DNA of 64,000 bases from Microbacterium sp. GCS4 (GTDB taxonomy: Bacteria; Actinomycetota; Actinomycetes; Actinomycetales; Microbacteriaceae). Each line of letters opens with the position of its first letter. Within the stretch, counting starts at the first letter, position 1. This document shows positions 9,558 through 18,587 of the stretch, one piece after another. A program made the translations under genes and the position numbers. The notes beneath the pieces are model-generated. The model ran no database searches. It was not told the origin of the DNA and saw only the letters and a program-made list of their open reading frames with translations. The stretch is taken from assembly GCF_001262495.1 (NCBI RefSeq), contig NZ_LGYE01000001.1, forward strand, positions 248,001 to 312,000, given 5' to 3'.

Positions 9558-9654
9558 GCCCTGCTCCCTGTTCCGACGCGATCGGGCGCGTCGCCAGAGA
9601 GCCTACCGCCGACCGCGCGCTCACGCGGGACACCGCAGTGTCGCCGGCCCGCGT

Positions 9655-9660
9655 TAGCCT
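9655..9660 (+). promoter_or_regulatory. Putative -10 element TAGCCT for leaderless rarA
   Basis: TAGCCT is separated from the rarA ATG by exactly 6 bases, so transcription would begin at or next to the A of the start codon. The GGGGAG between them touches the ATG and is too close to act as a ribosome site. Confidence 0.5.
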
Positions 9661-9666
9661 GGGGAG

Positions 9667-10998
9667 ATGACCTCCGCTGCCGCACTGCTCTCCGGGCAGA
9701 CGCCCCTCGCCGTGCGCATGCGTCCGGTGTCGCTCGAGGAGGTCGCGGGGCAGAAGCACCTGCTCCGCGCAGGATCGCCGATCGTCGCTCTGGCGGATCC
9801 CGCGGCATCGTCGCCGGGAGCGGTGTCGATCATCCTGTGGGGCCCGCCCGGGACGGGCAAGACGACTCTCGCGCAGGCGATCGCCCGCTCCTCGGGACGT
9901 CGCTTCGTCGAGCTCTCGGCCATCACGGCAGGAGTGAAGGACGTCAGGGAGGTCATGCAGGAGGCGATCACCCAGCGCGACCTCTACGGCCAGACGACCA
10001 TCCTGTTCCTCGACGAGATCCACCGATTCACCAAGGCGCAGCAGGACGCGCTGCTCCCGGGCGTCGAGAACGGCTGGGTCATCCTGATCGCCGCGACGAC
10101 CGAGAACCCCTCGTTCTCCGTCATCTCGCCGCTGCTGTCCCGCTCGCTCCTGCTGACGCTGCAACCGCTCACCGACGACGACATCGGCGTGCTGGTCGAC
10201 CGCGCCGTCGCCGATGCCCGTGGGCTGAACGGCGCGGTGTCTCTCGCGGACGACGCGCGCGCCGCCCTGATCCGCCTGGCATCCGGAGATGCGCGCCGCG
10301 CGCTCACGGGTCTCGAAGCCGCGGCGGCAGTCGCGATGTCGCAGGGTCAGGAGGGTGAGACCCCGGCGGTCAGCGCCGACGACGTCGCGCAGGCGGTCGA
10401 CAAGGCGCTGCTGCGCTACGACCGTCAGGGCGACGAGCACTACGACGTGATCAGCGCGTTCATCAAGTCCATCCGCGGTTCCGACCCCGACGCGGCGCTG
10501 CACTACCTCGCGCGCATGATCGAAGCGGGGGAGGACCCGCGCTTCATCGCCCGTCGCCTGGTGATCTCCGCGTCGGAGGACGTCGGGCTCGCCGATCCGC
10601 AGGCGCTGTCGATCGCGGTGGCCGCCGCGGATGCCGTGGCGTTCATCGGCATGCCCGAGGGGCGCATCCCGCTCGCCGAGGCCACGGTGTACCTCGCGAC
10701 CACCGCGAAATCGAACGCGGCCTACACGGGCATCGACGCCGCGATCGCCGATATCCGCGCCGGCGGCTTCGGTCGCGTGCCGTTGCATCTGCGCGACGCG
10801 CACTATCCGGGAGCGAAGAGGTTGGGACACGGCCGGGGGTACGTGTACCCGCACGACAGCGAGTTCGGCATCCTCCCGCAGCAGTACCTGCCGGACGAGC
10901 TGCAGGGACGGCGATACTACGAGCCGAAGAACCTCGGCGCCGAACGCGACATCTCGGCACGTCTCGAACGCATCCGTCGCATCCTCGACGGACGCTGA
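9667..10998 (+). CDS. rarA: Replication-associated recombination protein RarA (MgsA)
   Basis: RarA is an AAA+ ATPase that acts at stalled replication forks and is related to RuvB and clamp loaders. The 443-residue protein has Walker A GPPGTGKTT (residues 59-67), Walker B DEIH (116-119), sensor 1 GTTEN-like ATTENPSF, the arginine-finger region LLSRS, and a C-terminal tetramerisation domain with SEDVGLADPQAL and GMPEGRIPLA, hallmarks of the MgsA/RarA C-terminus. Length is normal. Its end faces the end of the minus-strand gene remnant 24 bases away. Confidence 0.96.
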   Translation: MTSAAALLSGQTPLAVRMRPVSLEEVAGQKHLLRAGSPIVALADPAASSPGAVSIILWGPPGTGKTTLAQAIARSSGRRFVELSAITAGVKDVREVMQEAITQRDLYGQTTILFLDEIHRFTKAQQDALLPGVENGWVILIAATTENPSFSVISPLLSRSLLLTLQPLTDDDIGVLVDRAVADARGLNGAVSLADDARAALIRLASGDARRALTGLEAAAAVAMSQGQEGETPAVSADDVAQAVDKALLRYDRQGDEHYDVISAFIKSIRGSDPDAALHYLARMIEAGEDPRFIARRLVISASEDVGLADPQALSIAVAAADAVAFIGMPEGRIPLAEATVYLATTAKSNAAYTGIDAAIADIRAGGFGRVPLHLRDAHYPGAKRLGHGRGYVYPHDSEFGILPQQYLPDELQGRRYYEPKNLGAERDISARLERIRRILDGR

Positions 10999-11022
10999 CC
11001 CCGCGGGAAACGCGCGGGCGGT

Positions 11023-11809
11023 TCACCGATCGGGAAGCTCCTGCCCGTGCCATTCGATATCCCGGGTCGTCGCGGCCGCGAGCGGGACGCGATTCCGGAG
11101 CGCGGTGAGAGCGAACCCGCCGAGCAGCAGGGCATACGCGAACGACGGCATCGGATCGTCGCGGACGTGCACGACATCGCCGATGCCGCGGTCGGTTCGC
11201 CCTCGGCGGAAGAGGTTCATCACCCGGATCGGCGCGGGCGCCACGGCCCTCGCCGGTGGCGGCTGATCCTCGGGCGGGTGCGGTGCGGCGAAGAGTGCGC
11301 CGAGGTCGGCATCCGCGAGACAGTGGATGCCGCTGGTGACCCGGGGGAGTGCATTCGATGCGATGCGGCGAGACGATCGCGTCGAAGTGCGGTCTCGGGG
11401 ACGGGGACATCCAGGCGCTCGAGGACCCGCATCGCCTCGTGCTCGTCGTGCAGCGCGGCGATGTCGTCGAACGATCCGGCGGCGATGCGCACGTCGGGGC
11501 ATCGCCGCCGCAGCCATTCCGCCCCGCGCGCCACGAAGAAGGTCTCCTCGCAGGCCGGCACGACGAGGTGTAGGACGTGTTGGCCGCCGAGCGCGTGTCG
11601 GGGACGAACAGGGGCAGCACCGTCGCGTCGTCGACGACGATCGCGAGCATCGTGCCCCGCGCGTTCGCCACCATCGACGCCACGCCGTCCGCTGCGAGGA
11701 GCCGGATGTACACGGCGGCCGTCCGCGCGTCGGGATGAACGAATCGTGCGGGATCGAGGGCGTCGGCCGCCTCGATGCGGACCCGGACGACCTCGTGCAG
11801 GAGAGGCAT
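11023..11809 (-). pseudogene. Frameshifted remnant of an unidentified protein gene
   Basis: Three minus-strand frames together read as one coherent protein of roughly 260 residues, but two frameshifts break it. Part one runs from the ATG at 11809 to near 11600 (MPLLHEVVRVRIEAAD to LPLFVPDTRS). Part two continues in another frame (VLHLVVPACEETFFVARGAE) to near 11365. Part three runs to the stop at 11023 (LPRVTSGIHCLADADLG to WHGQELPDR). The second break coincides with a direct duplication CGATGCGATG at 11356-11365; removing one 5-base copy rejoins the frames. The first break, near 11590-11600, is consistent with loss of one base. I do not recognise the family. A sequencing or assembly error is the alternative explanation. 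Confidence 0.6.
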
Positions 11810-11866
11810 CCTTTCGACCGTCCGTCGGTGCGGATGGGTGATCCACGAGTACCGGAGTCGATCTGT

Positions 11867-11872
11867 TAGACT
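11867..11872 (+). promoter_or_regulatory. Putative -10 element TAGACT of rpsD
   Basis: TAGACT lies about 144 bases before the rpsD start in otherwise GC-rich non-coding DNA. It would give a long leader, where ribosomal-protein feedback control could act, but I could not fold a specific regulatory structure. Confidence 0.3.
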
Positions 11873-12015
11873 AGATCGGCTCGAAACCGAGTTTTCGGGC
11901 ATCTCCTCGTCCACACCACACCTTGCTGGCGCCCCGGCGTGCGCTCCAAGGCAGGACGCGGCGATACGTCCGCGAGTCGCGAAAGACGCGACCGCGTCAT
12001 CGGAAGGACAGCTTC

Positions 12016-12645
12016 GTGACCACGAAGTCCCAGGACCGCCGCAAGGTCCGTCTCAGCCGCGCCCTCGGCGTGGCGCTCACCCCGAAGGCCGCCCGCTACC
12101 TCGAGAAGCGTCCCTACGCTCCGGGTGAGCACGGCCGCACCAAGCGCAAGGCCGACAGCGACTACGCCGTCCGTCTGCGTGAGAAGCAGCGTCTGCGCGA
12201 GCAGTACGGCATCCGCGAGAAGCAGATGCGCAACACGTTCAACGAGGCTCGTCGTCAGGACGGCCTGACCGGTGAGAACCTGGTCGAGCTCCTCGAGATG
12301 CGTCTCGACGCCCTCGTGCTGCGTTCGGGCTTCGCCCGCACCACCGCACAGGCTCGCCAGCTCGTCGTGCACCGTCACATCCTCGTCGACGGCCAGCTCG
12401 TCGACCGCCCGTCGTTCCGCGTGAAGCCGGGTCAGCTCATCCACGTCAAGCCCAAGAGCGAGGGCACCGAGCCCTTCCAGGTGGCAGCAGCCGGCGGTCA
12501 CGCCGAGGTCCTGCCTCCCGTTCCCGGCTACCTCGAGGTCGAGCTCGACAAGCTCCAGGCCCGCCTGGTCCGTCGTCCGAAGCGCGCCGAGGTCCCCGTG
12601 ACCTGTGAAGTGCAGCTCGTCGTCGAGTACTACGCGGCTCGCTGA
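12016..12645 (+). CDS. rpsD: 30S ribosomal protein S4
   Basis: S4 nucleates assembly of the 30S subunit by binding the 5' domain of 16S rRNA. The 209-residue product begins VTTKSQDRRKVRLSRALG and contains the S4 N-terminal domain (APGEHGRTKRK) and the S4 RNA-binding domain (LEMRLDALVLRSGFA, then ARQLVVHRHILVDGQ, about 95-160). The GTG at 12016 is preferred over longer frames because GGAAGGA sits 7 bases upstream and the N-terminus then matches the family. Being isolated from the main ribosomal operons and followed by its own terminator is the usual arrangement in this group. Confidence 0.96.
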   Translation: MTTKSQDRRKVRLSRALGVALTPKAARYLEKRPYAPGEHGRTKRKADSDYAVRLREKQRLREQYGIREKQMRNTFNEARRQDGLTGENLVELLEMRLDALVLRSGFARTTAQARQLVVHRHILVDGQLVDRPSFRVKPGQLIHVKPKSEGTEPFQVAAAGGHAEVLPPVPGYLEVELDKLQARLVRRPKRAEVPVTCEVQLVVEYYAAR

Positions 12646-12660
12646 GCATCAGCATTCGAG

Positions 12661-12692
12661 CAGAGGGCGTCGGGGTCACCCGACGCCCTCTG
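12661..12692 (+). terminator. Intrinsic terminator after rpsD
   Basis: A perfect 14-bp stem (CAGAGGGCGTCGGG with its complement) closed by the tetraloop GTCA, followed by TCGTTT. It lies 15 bases after the rpsD stop and is the clearest intrinsic terminator in the window. Confidence 0.85.
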
Positions 12693-12703
12693 TCGTTTCC
12701 GCC

Positions 12704-12709
12704 TACGAT
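12704..12709 (+). promoter_or_regulatory. Putative -10 element TACGAT before the small membrane gene
   Basis: TACGAT follows the rpsD terminator and precedes the 12752 gene by about 42 bases; it could drive the transcript that includes alaS. No clear -35. Confidence 0.35.
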
Positions 12710-12751
12710 GGAGAGACCGCGCCTCCGCGGGTCTGACACGAGGATGACGAC

Positions 12752-12940
12752 ATGAAGAACGTGCTGTGGTTCCTGATCGGCGTGATCGGCGGCTTCGTCG
12801 CGGCGCATTTCATGAACAAGGACCCGCGCGGACACGACATCCTCGCGGAGGTCGACGCTCGGATCAACGAGTTCACCGGCATCATCGGCGACGCGTACCG
12901 CGAGCAGCAGGCACGACTCACCGACCCCGCGGACGACTGA
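12752..12940 (+). CDS. Small conserved membrane-anchored protein upstream of alaS
   Basis: A 62-residue protein with one N-terminal hydrophobic helix (about residues 3-20, NVLWFLIGVIGGFVAAHFM) followed by a short charged, helical tail (DILAEVDARINEFTGIIGDAYREQQ). Small proteins of this type sit between rpsD and alaS in related actinobacteria, from memory; their role is unknown. GAGGA upstream gives a good ribosome site for the ATG. The high coding quality and spacing suggest a real gene co-transcribed with alaS. Confidence 0.7.
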   Translation: MKNVLWFLIGVIGGFVAAHFMNKDPRGHDILAEVDARINEFTGIIGDAYREQQARLTDPADD

Positions 12941-13013
12941 CCGTCGGGCGCGCGAGCGCCGAGACGACCGTCCGCCATTCCCCACCCCGTACGCAAGGAC
13001 ACCCGGCACACCC

Positions 13014-15674
13014 ATGAACACTGCGGAGATCGCGCAGCGCTACCTCGACTTCTTCGAGAAGAACGACCACCTCATCGTCCCCTCGTCCTCGTTGGTCAGC
13101 GACGACCCCTCGCTGCTCTTCACGGTGGCGGGCATGGTCCCGATGATCCCGTACCTCACCGGTGTGGTCCCGCCTCCGCACCCGCGCATCGCCGATGTGC
13201 AGAAGTGCATCCGCACCAACGACATCGAAGAGGTCGGCCGCACGGCTCGCCACGGCACGTTCTTCCAGATGCTCGGCAACTGGTCGTTCGGCGACTACTT
13301 CAAGGAAGGCGCGATCCGCTACGCCTGGGAGCTGCTGACGAGCTCCGAGACCGACGGCGGACTCGGCTTCGACGAGAAGGACCTCTGGGTCACGGTCTAC
13401 GAGACGGACGACGAGGCCGAGGCGATCTGGCGCGACATCATCGGTCTGAAGCCTGAGCGCATCCAGCGCCTGGGCCGTGCCGACAACTACTGGAACACGG
13501 GTCAGCCCGGCCCCGGGGGACCCGACTCGGAGATCTTCTTCGACCGCGGTCCGTCCTACGGCAAGGACGGCGGGCCCGCCGCTGACGACACCAGGTTCCT
13601 CGAGATCTGGAACCTCGTCTTCATGCAGGACTTCATCGAGAACATCCGCGGCAAGACGGATTTCGACATCGTCGGCGAGCTGCCGATGAAGAACATCGAC
13701 ACCGGCATGGGCCTCGAGCGCGTCGCCTTCCTCAAGCAGGGTGTCGAGAACATGTACGAGATCGATCAGGTGCGTCCGGTGCTCGACCGCGCCGTCGAGC
13801 TCTCGGGCCGTCGCTACGGCGCCGTGCACGAGGACGACGTGCGCTTCCGGGTGATCGCCGACCACGTCCGCTCGTCCCTCATGCTGCTGTCGGACGGCGT
13901 CCGCCCGTCGAACGAGGGCCGCGGCTACATCCTCCGCCGTCTCATGCGGCGAACGGTACGCGCCATGCGCCTCCTGGGCGTCGACGAGCCCGCATTCCCC
14001 GAGCTCTTCGCGGCCTCTCGCGACGCCATGAAGTCCGCGTACCCGGTGCTCGAGAGCGACTGGGCGACGCTGTCGTCCGCCGCCTTCGCCGAGGAGGAGA
14101 CGTTCCGACGCACGCTCGCCCAGGGGTCGACCATCCTCGACCTCGCCCTGGACGACACCAAGAAGAGCGGATCGACGGCCCTCAGCGGTCGCGAGGCCTT
14201 CCTGCTCCACGACACCTACGGATTCCCGATCGACCTGACGCTGGAGGTCGCCGAAGAAGCGGGTCTCGAAGTCGACCGTGCGGCGTTCGACTCCCTCATG
14301 AAGGAGCAGCGGGATCGTGCCAAGACCGACGCCCGCAACCGCAAGCGCCAGCTCGCGGACGTCTCGGTGTACCGCGACCTTCGGGCGCTCGGCGAGACGG
14401 GCTTCGACGGCTACACCGAGCTCGAGGTCGACTCTCGCGTGCTCGGCATCCTCGTCGACGGCCAGGTCGTGCGTTCGGCCGCCGAGGGACAGATCGCCGA
14501 GATCGTTCTCGCCGAGACCACGCTCTACGCGGAGTCCGGTGGACAGGTCGCCGACAAGGGCGTGATCGTCGGCCCCGGCTACGAACTCGAGGTCCTCGAC
14601 GTGCAGAAGCCCGTGCCGGGCCTCATCAGCCACACGGTCGAGGTGACCCGCGGCTCCGTCTCGGTCGACGATGCGGCCACCACGGTCGTGGACGCCGCGA
14701 ACCGCCGCGCCGCGCGCCAGGCCCACTCCGCCACGCACCTCGTGCACGCGGCGCTCCGCGACACGCTCGGCCCGACCGCCACCCAGTCCGGATCGCTGAA
14801 CCGTGCGGGGTACATGCGGTTCGACTTCGCATGGTCGCAGGCGCTGTCGACCGACACGCGCTCCGAGATCGAGGAGATCACGAACCGAGCCGTCAACGAC
14901 GCGCTCGAGGTCACGACTCGCATCGTCACGCTCGATGAGGCGAAGGACGCCGGCGCCATGGCGCTGTTCGGCGAGAAGTACGGCGATGTCGTGCGCATGG
15001 TCGACATCGGCGGCCCCTGGTCGCGTGAGCTCTGCGCCGGCACGCACGTGACCTCGAGTTCCGAGATCGGTCTGGTCAGCCTCGTCGGCGAGTCGTCCGT
15101 CGGCGCATCGAATCGCCGCATCGAGGCGCTGGTCGGGCAGGACGCCTTCCGCGAACTCGCCGCCGAGCGTGCGCTCGTGTCGCAGCTCACCGCATCCCTC
15201 AAGACGCCGCGCGATCAGCTCGCCGAGCGCATCGCGGACCTGTCGTCGAGCCTGAAGGCCGCGGAGAAGCGCATCGCGCAGTTCGAGGCCAAGGAGCGCG
15301 CCGGCCAGGTGCCCGCGATCGCGGACGCGGCCTCGCGCGTGGGCGCCTATCGCGTCGCTGCCCAGTCGCTCGGGGACGCCGCTTCGGCCGATGACGTGCG
15401 AGAGCTCGTCCTCGGCGTGCGCGAGCGTCTCGGCTCCGATCCCGCCGTCGTGGCCCTCGGAGCGGTCGTCAACGGTCGACCGGTCGTCGTCGTCGCGACG
15501 AACGACGCCGCCCGCGCGGCCGGCGCGAAGGCCGGAGCGCTCGCGAAGCGCGCTGCATCCGTGCTCGGCGGTGGCGGCGGGGGACGCGACGACGTCGCTC
15601 AGGGCGGGGGGACGGATGCTGCGGCGCTGTCCGCCGCGCTCGAGGCCGTCTCTCAGGAGCTGCAGGCAGCGTGA
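13014..15674 (+). CDS. alaS: Alanine-tRNA ligase
   Basis: AlaRS charges tRNA-Ala and edits mischarged Ser/Gly. At 886 residues it is full length: class II catalytic core with FFEKNDHLIVPSSSL and FTVAGMVPM near the N-terminus, the motif NEGRGYILRRL (about 302-312), the editing domain with the zinc ligands HSATH (about 571-575) and CAGTH (674-678), and the C-terminal oligomerisation/C-Ala domain ending in the glycine-rich GGGGGGRDDVAQGGG block. Its TGA overlaps the GTG start of ruvX by 4 bp. Confidence 0.98.
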   Translation: MNTAEIAQRYLDFFEKNDHLIVPSSSLVSDDPSLLFTVAGMVPMIPYLTGVVPPPHPRIADVQKCIRTNDIEEVGRTARHGTFFQMLGNWSFGDYFKEGAIRYAWELLTSSETDGGLGFDEKDLWVTVYETDDEAEAIWRDIIGLKPERIQRLGRADNYWNTGQPGPGGPDSEIFFDRGPSYGKDGGPAADDTRFLEIWNLVFMQDFIENIRGKTDFDIVGELPMKNIDTGMGLERVAFLKQGVENMYEIDQVRPVLDRAVELSGRRYGAVHEDDVRFRVIADHVRSSLMLLSDGVRPSNEGRGYILRRLMRRTVRAMRLLGVDEPAFPELFAASRDAMKSAYPVLESDWATLSSAAFAEEETFRRTLAQGSTILDLALDDTKKSGSTALSGREAFLLHDTYGFPIDLTLEVAEEAGLEVDRAAFDSLMKEQRDRAKTDARNRKRQLADVSVYRDLRALGETGFDGYTELEVDSRVLGILVDGQVVRSAAEGQIAEIVLAETTLYAESGGQVADKGVIVGPGYELEVLDVQKPVPGLISHTVEVTRGSVSVDDAATTVVDAANRRAARQAHSATHLVHAALRDTLGPTATQSGSLNRAGYMRFDFAWSQALSTDTRSEIEEITNRAVNDALEVTTRIVTLDEAKDAGAMALFGEKYGDVVRMVDIGGPWSRELCAGTHVTSSSEIGLVSLVGESSVGASNRRIEALVGQDAFRELAAERALVSQLTASLKTPRDQLAERIADLSSSLKAAEKRIAQFEAKERAGQVPAIADAASRVGAYRVAAQSLGDAASADDVRELVLGVRERLGSDPAVVALGAVVNGRPVVVVATNDAARAAGAKAGALAKRAASVLGGGGGGRDDVAQGGGTDAAALSAALEAVSQELQAA

Positions 15675-16144
15675 CGGGCTTCCGCCGCGGGGTTCGCCTC
15701 GGGATCGACGTCGGCCGGGCACGGATCGGCGTCGCGCGATGCGACCCCGACGGCATGCTCGCCGTGCCGGTGGAGACCGTGCCGCGCGACGATGCGGCGA
15801 TCGACCGGATCGCGCAGATCGCCGCCGAGTACGAACCGCTCGAGATCGTCATCGGTCTGCCGGTGAACCTCCGCGGCGCGGACACGGCGTCGACCACCGA
15901 CGCGCGCGAGTTCGCGGCGGCGATCGAGGCGCGCGTGGGCACGCCGGTGAGGCTCGTCGACGAGCGGCTCAGCACGGTGACCGCACACGCCGCATTGAGA
16001 TCTTCGGGCAGAACCCAGAAGAACTCTCGTAGCATTGTGGATCAGGTCGCCGCCGTGGTCCTGCTGCAGCAGGCGATTGATACGGAGAAGAGCATGGGAA
16101 ACCCGCCCGGCTCCACGATTCCGCTCGACGAGGAGTCCCCCTGA
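15671..16144 (+). CDS. ruvX: Putative pre-16S rRNA nuclease / Holliday junction resolvase-like RuvX (YqgF)
   Basis: YqgF-family RNase H-fold protein, implicated in maturing the 5' end of 16S rRNA and historically proposed as a Holliday resolvase. The 157-residue product shows the catalytic motifs LGIDVGRARIGVA (first Asp, about residue 13), the strand VIGLPVNLRG, VRLVDERLST (Glu) and the final Asp in SIVDQVAAVVLLQ. Starts at GTG overlapping the alaS stop. The alaS-ruvX-mltG-aroE order is common in actinobacteria. The C-terminal tail of about 20 residues is not conserved. Confidence 0.93.
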   Translation: MTGFRRGVRLGIDVGRARIGVARCDPDGMLAVPVETVPRDDAAIDRIAQIAAEYEPLEIVIGLPVNLRGADTASTTDAREFAAAIEARVGTPVRLVDERLSTVTAHAALRSSGRTQKNSRSIVDQVAAVVLLQQAIDTEKSMGNPPGSTIPLDEESP

Positions 16145-16146
16145 CG

Positions 16147-17727
16147 ATGCCCGAACGCGATAGTGCTTCCCCCCGGCACGATCCGGACGCCCGCCTGGGC
16201 GACCTGTTCGAGAACCTTCCCGACCCGACGCTGCAGAGCCCCACGGTGGACAACACCCCGCCGGCTCCCGGGTCGCGCCGGGCCGCGCGCGAGGCCGCGA
16301 GTCGAGCGAACGGACTGAGCGGCGGCGATGCCGCCGACCCCACCTCGCCCGACGAGGGCGGGCCGCAGCCTGAGGTTCCGACTCCCGCATCCGCGTCGCG
16401 ACCGACGTCAGCGCCGGTCGACGCCCCGGGCCGCACGAGTCCGGTCGTCTCCTCGCCCGTCGCCGATGCGACACAGGACGAGGGGACGCCGACGCGCGCT
16501 CTGCCGATCACGCGCACGCCGGCGGCGGGCGCGCAGGCCCCGGCAGCCGAGACCACGGACCCCGGCGCCCCTGCCGCCGGGGGTCGTCTGGAAGATCTCT
16601 TCCACAGCGAGCCGGCGGCGGACGAGAGGCATGGTGCTCCGCGCACGAAGAAGCGCCGCACCGGCTGCCTCGTCGCCCTCATCATCGTGCTCGCCGTGAT
16701 CGGCGGGATCGTGGGTGCCGGCGTCTGGGCGTGGAACACCTACGGCGACAAGATCAGCGACACGCTCGGCTGGGGCGACCCGAAGGACTGGGAGCCGGGG
16801 ATCGCGTCGGGCGAGGTGCTCGTGACGATCAAGGACGGCGACACCGGGGGACCCGTGTCGACGGCGCTCTTCGAAGCGGGCGTGACCCGCACGGAGGACG
16901 TCTTCTACGACTACCTCGTGAACGAGAACATCGCGGTCACCTTCTACCCGGGTGTCTACCGCATGCAGGAGAAGATGACGGCGGAATCCGCGCTCGAGGC
17001 GCTGCAGAACCCCGAGAACAAGATGGAGAACTCCGCGAGCGTCTCCGAAGGTGCCACGATCGCGTCGTCGCTCCCGACCATGGCGGAGTCCCTGGGGATG
17101 CCGGTGGAGGATCTGCAGGCGGCGATCGATCTGGGGCCGGCCGCCTACGGCGTCGATGCGCAGAGCCTCGAGGGCTGGCTCTTCCCGGCCGTCTACACGT
17201 TCGATCCCGGTGTCACCGCGCAGGGCGTCATCCAGCGGATGGTCGACCGCACGCGCGAGTCGCTGAACGCGGCGGGCGTGCCTGCCGGTGACGAGCAGCG
17301 CGTGTTGACGATCGCGTCGATCATCCAGCGTGAGGGCATGACGGCCGACTTCGACAAGGTGTCGCGCGTCATCCAGAACCGCCTCGACATCGACATGAAG
17401 CTGCAGATGGACTCGACGGCACAGTACGGCTACGGCTCCCTGCACGAGGGCGTCGTGTCCAGCTCTGCCGAGGCACTTGCCGACCCCAACCCCTGGAACA
17501 CCTACGTCAACACGGGACTGCCCGTCACGCCGATCGCGAGTCCGAGCGACGCCGCGATCAAGGCGGCGATGAACCCGGCGGATGGCCCCTGGCTCTACTT
17601 CGTGACGGTCAACCTCGCGACGGGCGAGACCCAGTTCTCGGAGACCTACGAGGAGCACCTGCAGGGCGTCGAGAAATGGGACCAGTGGTGCAAGGAGAAC
17701 CCCGACGGAGGATGCGCGGCCGGATGA
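16147..17727 (+). CDS. mltG: Endolytic murein transglycosylase MltG
   Basis: MltG (YceG family) cleaves nascent peptidoglycan strands and is thought to set glycan length. The 526-residue protein has a long disordered cytoplasmic N-terminus rich in Pro, Ala, Thr and Asp (about 1-170), one transmembrane helix (about 173-195) and an external YceG domain with SIIQREGM, whose Glu (residue 396) is the expected catalytic acid, followed by VSRVIQNRL and DSTAQYGYG. The extended N-terminus is typical of actinobacterial homologues. Starts two bases after the ruvX stop and overlaps aroE by ATGA. Confidence 0.94.
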   Translation: MPERDSASPRHDPDARLGDLFENLPDPTLQSPTVDNTPPAPGSRRAAREAASRANGLSGGDAADPTSPDEGGPQPEVPTPASASRPTSAPVDAPGRTSPVVSSPVADATQDEGTPTRALPITRTPAAGAQAPAAETTDPGAPAAGGRLEDLFHSEPAADERHGAPRTKKRRTGCLVALIIVLAVIGGIVGAGVWAWNTYGDKISDTLGWGDPKDWEPGIASGEVLVTIKDGDTGGPVSTALFEAGVTRTEDVFYDYLVNENIAVTFYPGVYRMQEKMTAESALEALQNPENKMENSASVSEGATIASSLPTMAESLGMPVEDLQAAIDLGPAAYGVDAQSLEGWLFPAVYTFDPGVTAQGVIQRMVDRTRESLNAAGVPAGDEQRVLTIASIIQREGMTADFDKVSRVIQNRLDIDMKLQMDSTAQYGYGSLHEGVVSSSAEALADPNPWNTYVNTGLPVTPIASPSDAAIKAAMNPADGPWLYFVTVNLATGETQFSETYEEHLQGVEKWDQWCKENPDGGCAAG

Positions 17728-18539
17728 CCCGTACGCGTCTCGCCGTATGGGGCGACCCCATCGCGCACTCCCGTTCGCCGCAGTTGCACGACGCGGCCTA
17801 TCGGGCGCTCGGTCTCGACTGGGAGTACTCGCGCCGCCGGGTCGACGCCGAGGGCTTCGGCGCTTCTCTGCAGTCGCTCGACGCCACCTGGCGGGGTCTG
17901 TCCCTCACGATGCCGCTCAAGGAGAGCGCTCATCGGGCTGCGGACGTCCGTGACCGCCACGCCGAGCTCACCGGCGCCGTCAACACGCTCCTGTTCGCGG
18001 AGCGCCTGCACGGCTTCAACACCGACGTCGGCGGCATCGTCGATGCGCTGCACGAGTACCGGGTGACCGAGGTGGACCACGTCCGCATCCTCGGCGCTGG
18101 CGCGACCGCGGCATCCGCCCTCGTCGCCGTCAGCGAGATGGGAGCCACCCGCGTCGACGTGCGCGCGCGTCGGCCGGAGCGCGCCGCGCACCTCCTCGCG
18201 CTCGCGGAGAATCTGGGTCTCGATGCCCACGCGGCCCCCTTCGACGAACCGCCGTCCCCGGTCGCCCTCACCGTCGCGACGCTCCCCGGCGGCAGCGCCC
18301 TTGATGCGGGCATCGTCGAGCCTCTCGCGGCCACCGGGGGAGTGCTGTTCGACGTCGCCTACGCGCCCTGGCCATCGTCGCTGGCGACGGTCTGGCCCGG
18401 GGAGGCCGTGTCCGGACTCGGGATGCTGCTCCACCAGGCCGTGCGGCAGGTCCGCATCTTCCACCACGCCGATCCGGGCATCCCGCTCGACGACGAGGCA
18501 GCTGTGCTGAGTGCCATGCGCGAGGCGCTCGAGTCGTAG
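17724..18539 (+). CDS. aroE: Shikimate dehydrogenase
   Basis: Reduces 3-dehydroshikimate to shikimate with NADPH. The 271-residue product starts MTRTRLAVWGDPIAHSRSP, which holds the shikimate-binding SRSP motif, followed by the catalytic Lys in SLTMPLKES, the Asn/Asp of GAVNTLL and FNTDVGG, and the nucleotide-binding GAGATAASALVAV. The ATG at 17724 overlaps the mltG stop; an in-frame ATG at 17712 is possible, but the GGAGGA at 17707-17712 fits the later start. First of five shikimate genes here. Confidence 0.93.
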   Translation: MTRTRLAVWGDPIAHSRSPQLHDAAYRALGLDWEYSRRRVDAEGFGASLQSLDATWRGLSLTMPLKESAHRAADVRDRHAELTGAVNTLLFAERLHGFNTDVGGIVDALHEYRVTEVDHVRILGAGATAASALVAVSEMGATRVDVRARRPERAAHLLALAENLGLDAHAAPFDEPPSPVALTVATLPGGSALDAGIVEPLAATGGVLFDVAYAPWPSSLATVWPGEAVSGLGMLLHQAVRQVRIFHHADPGIPLDDEAAVLSAMREALES

Positions 18540-18587
18540 GACGACACGCGGCACGAATCGGGGTGCGACGCGTGGGAGACTAGAGCA

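Noticed and set aside
11000..11018. Possible bidirectional terminator between rarA and the gene remnant
   Set aside because: Only a 6-bp stem (CCCGCG/CGCGGG) with no T-tract; expected often by chance in DNA this GC-rich.
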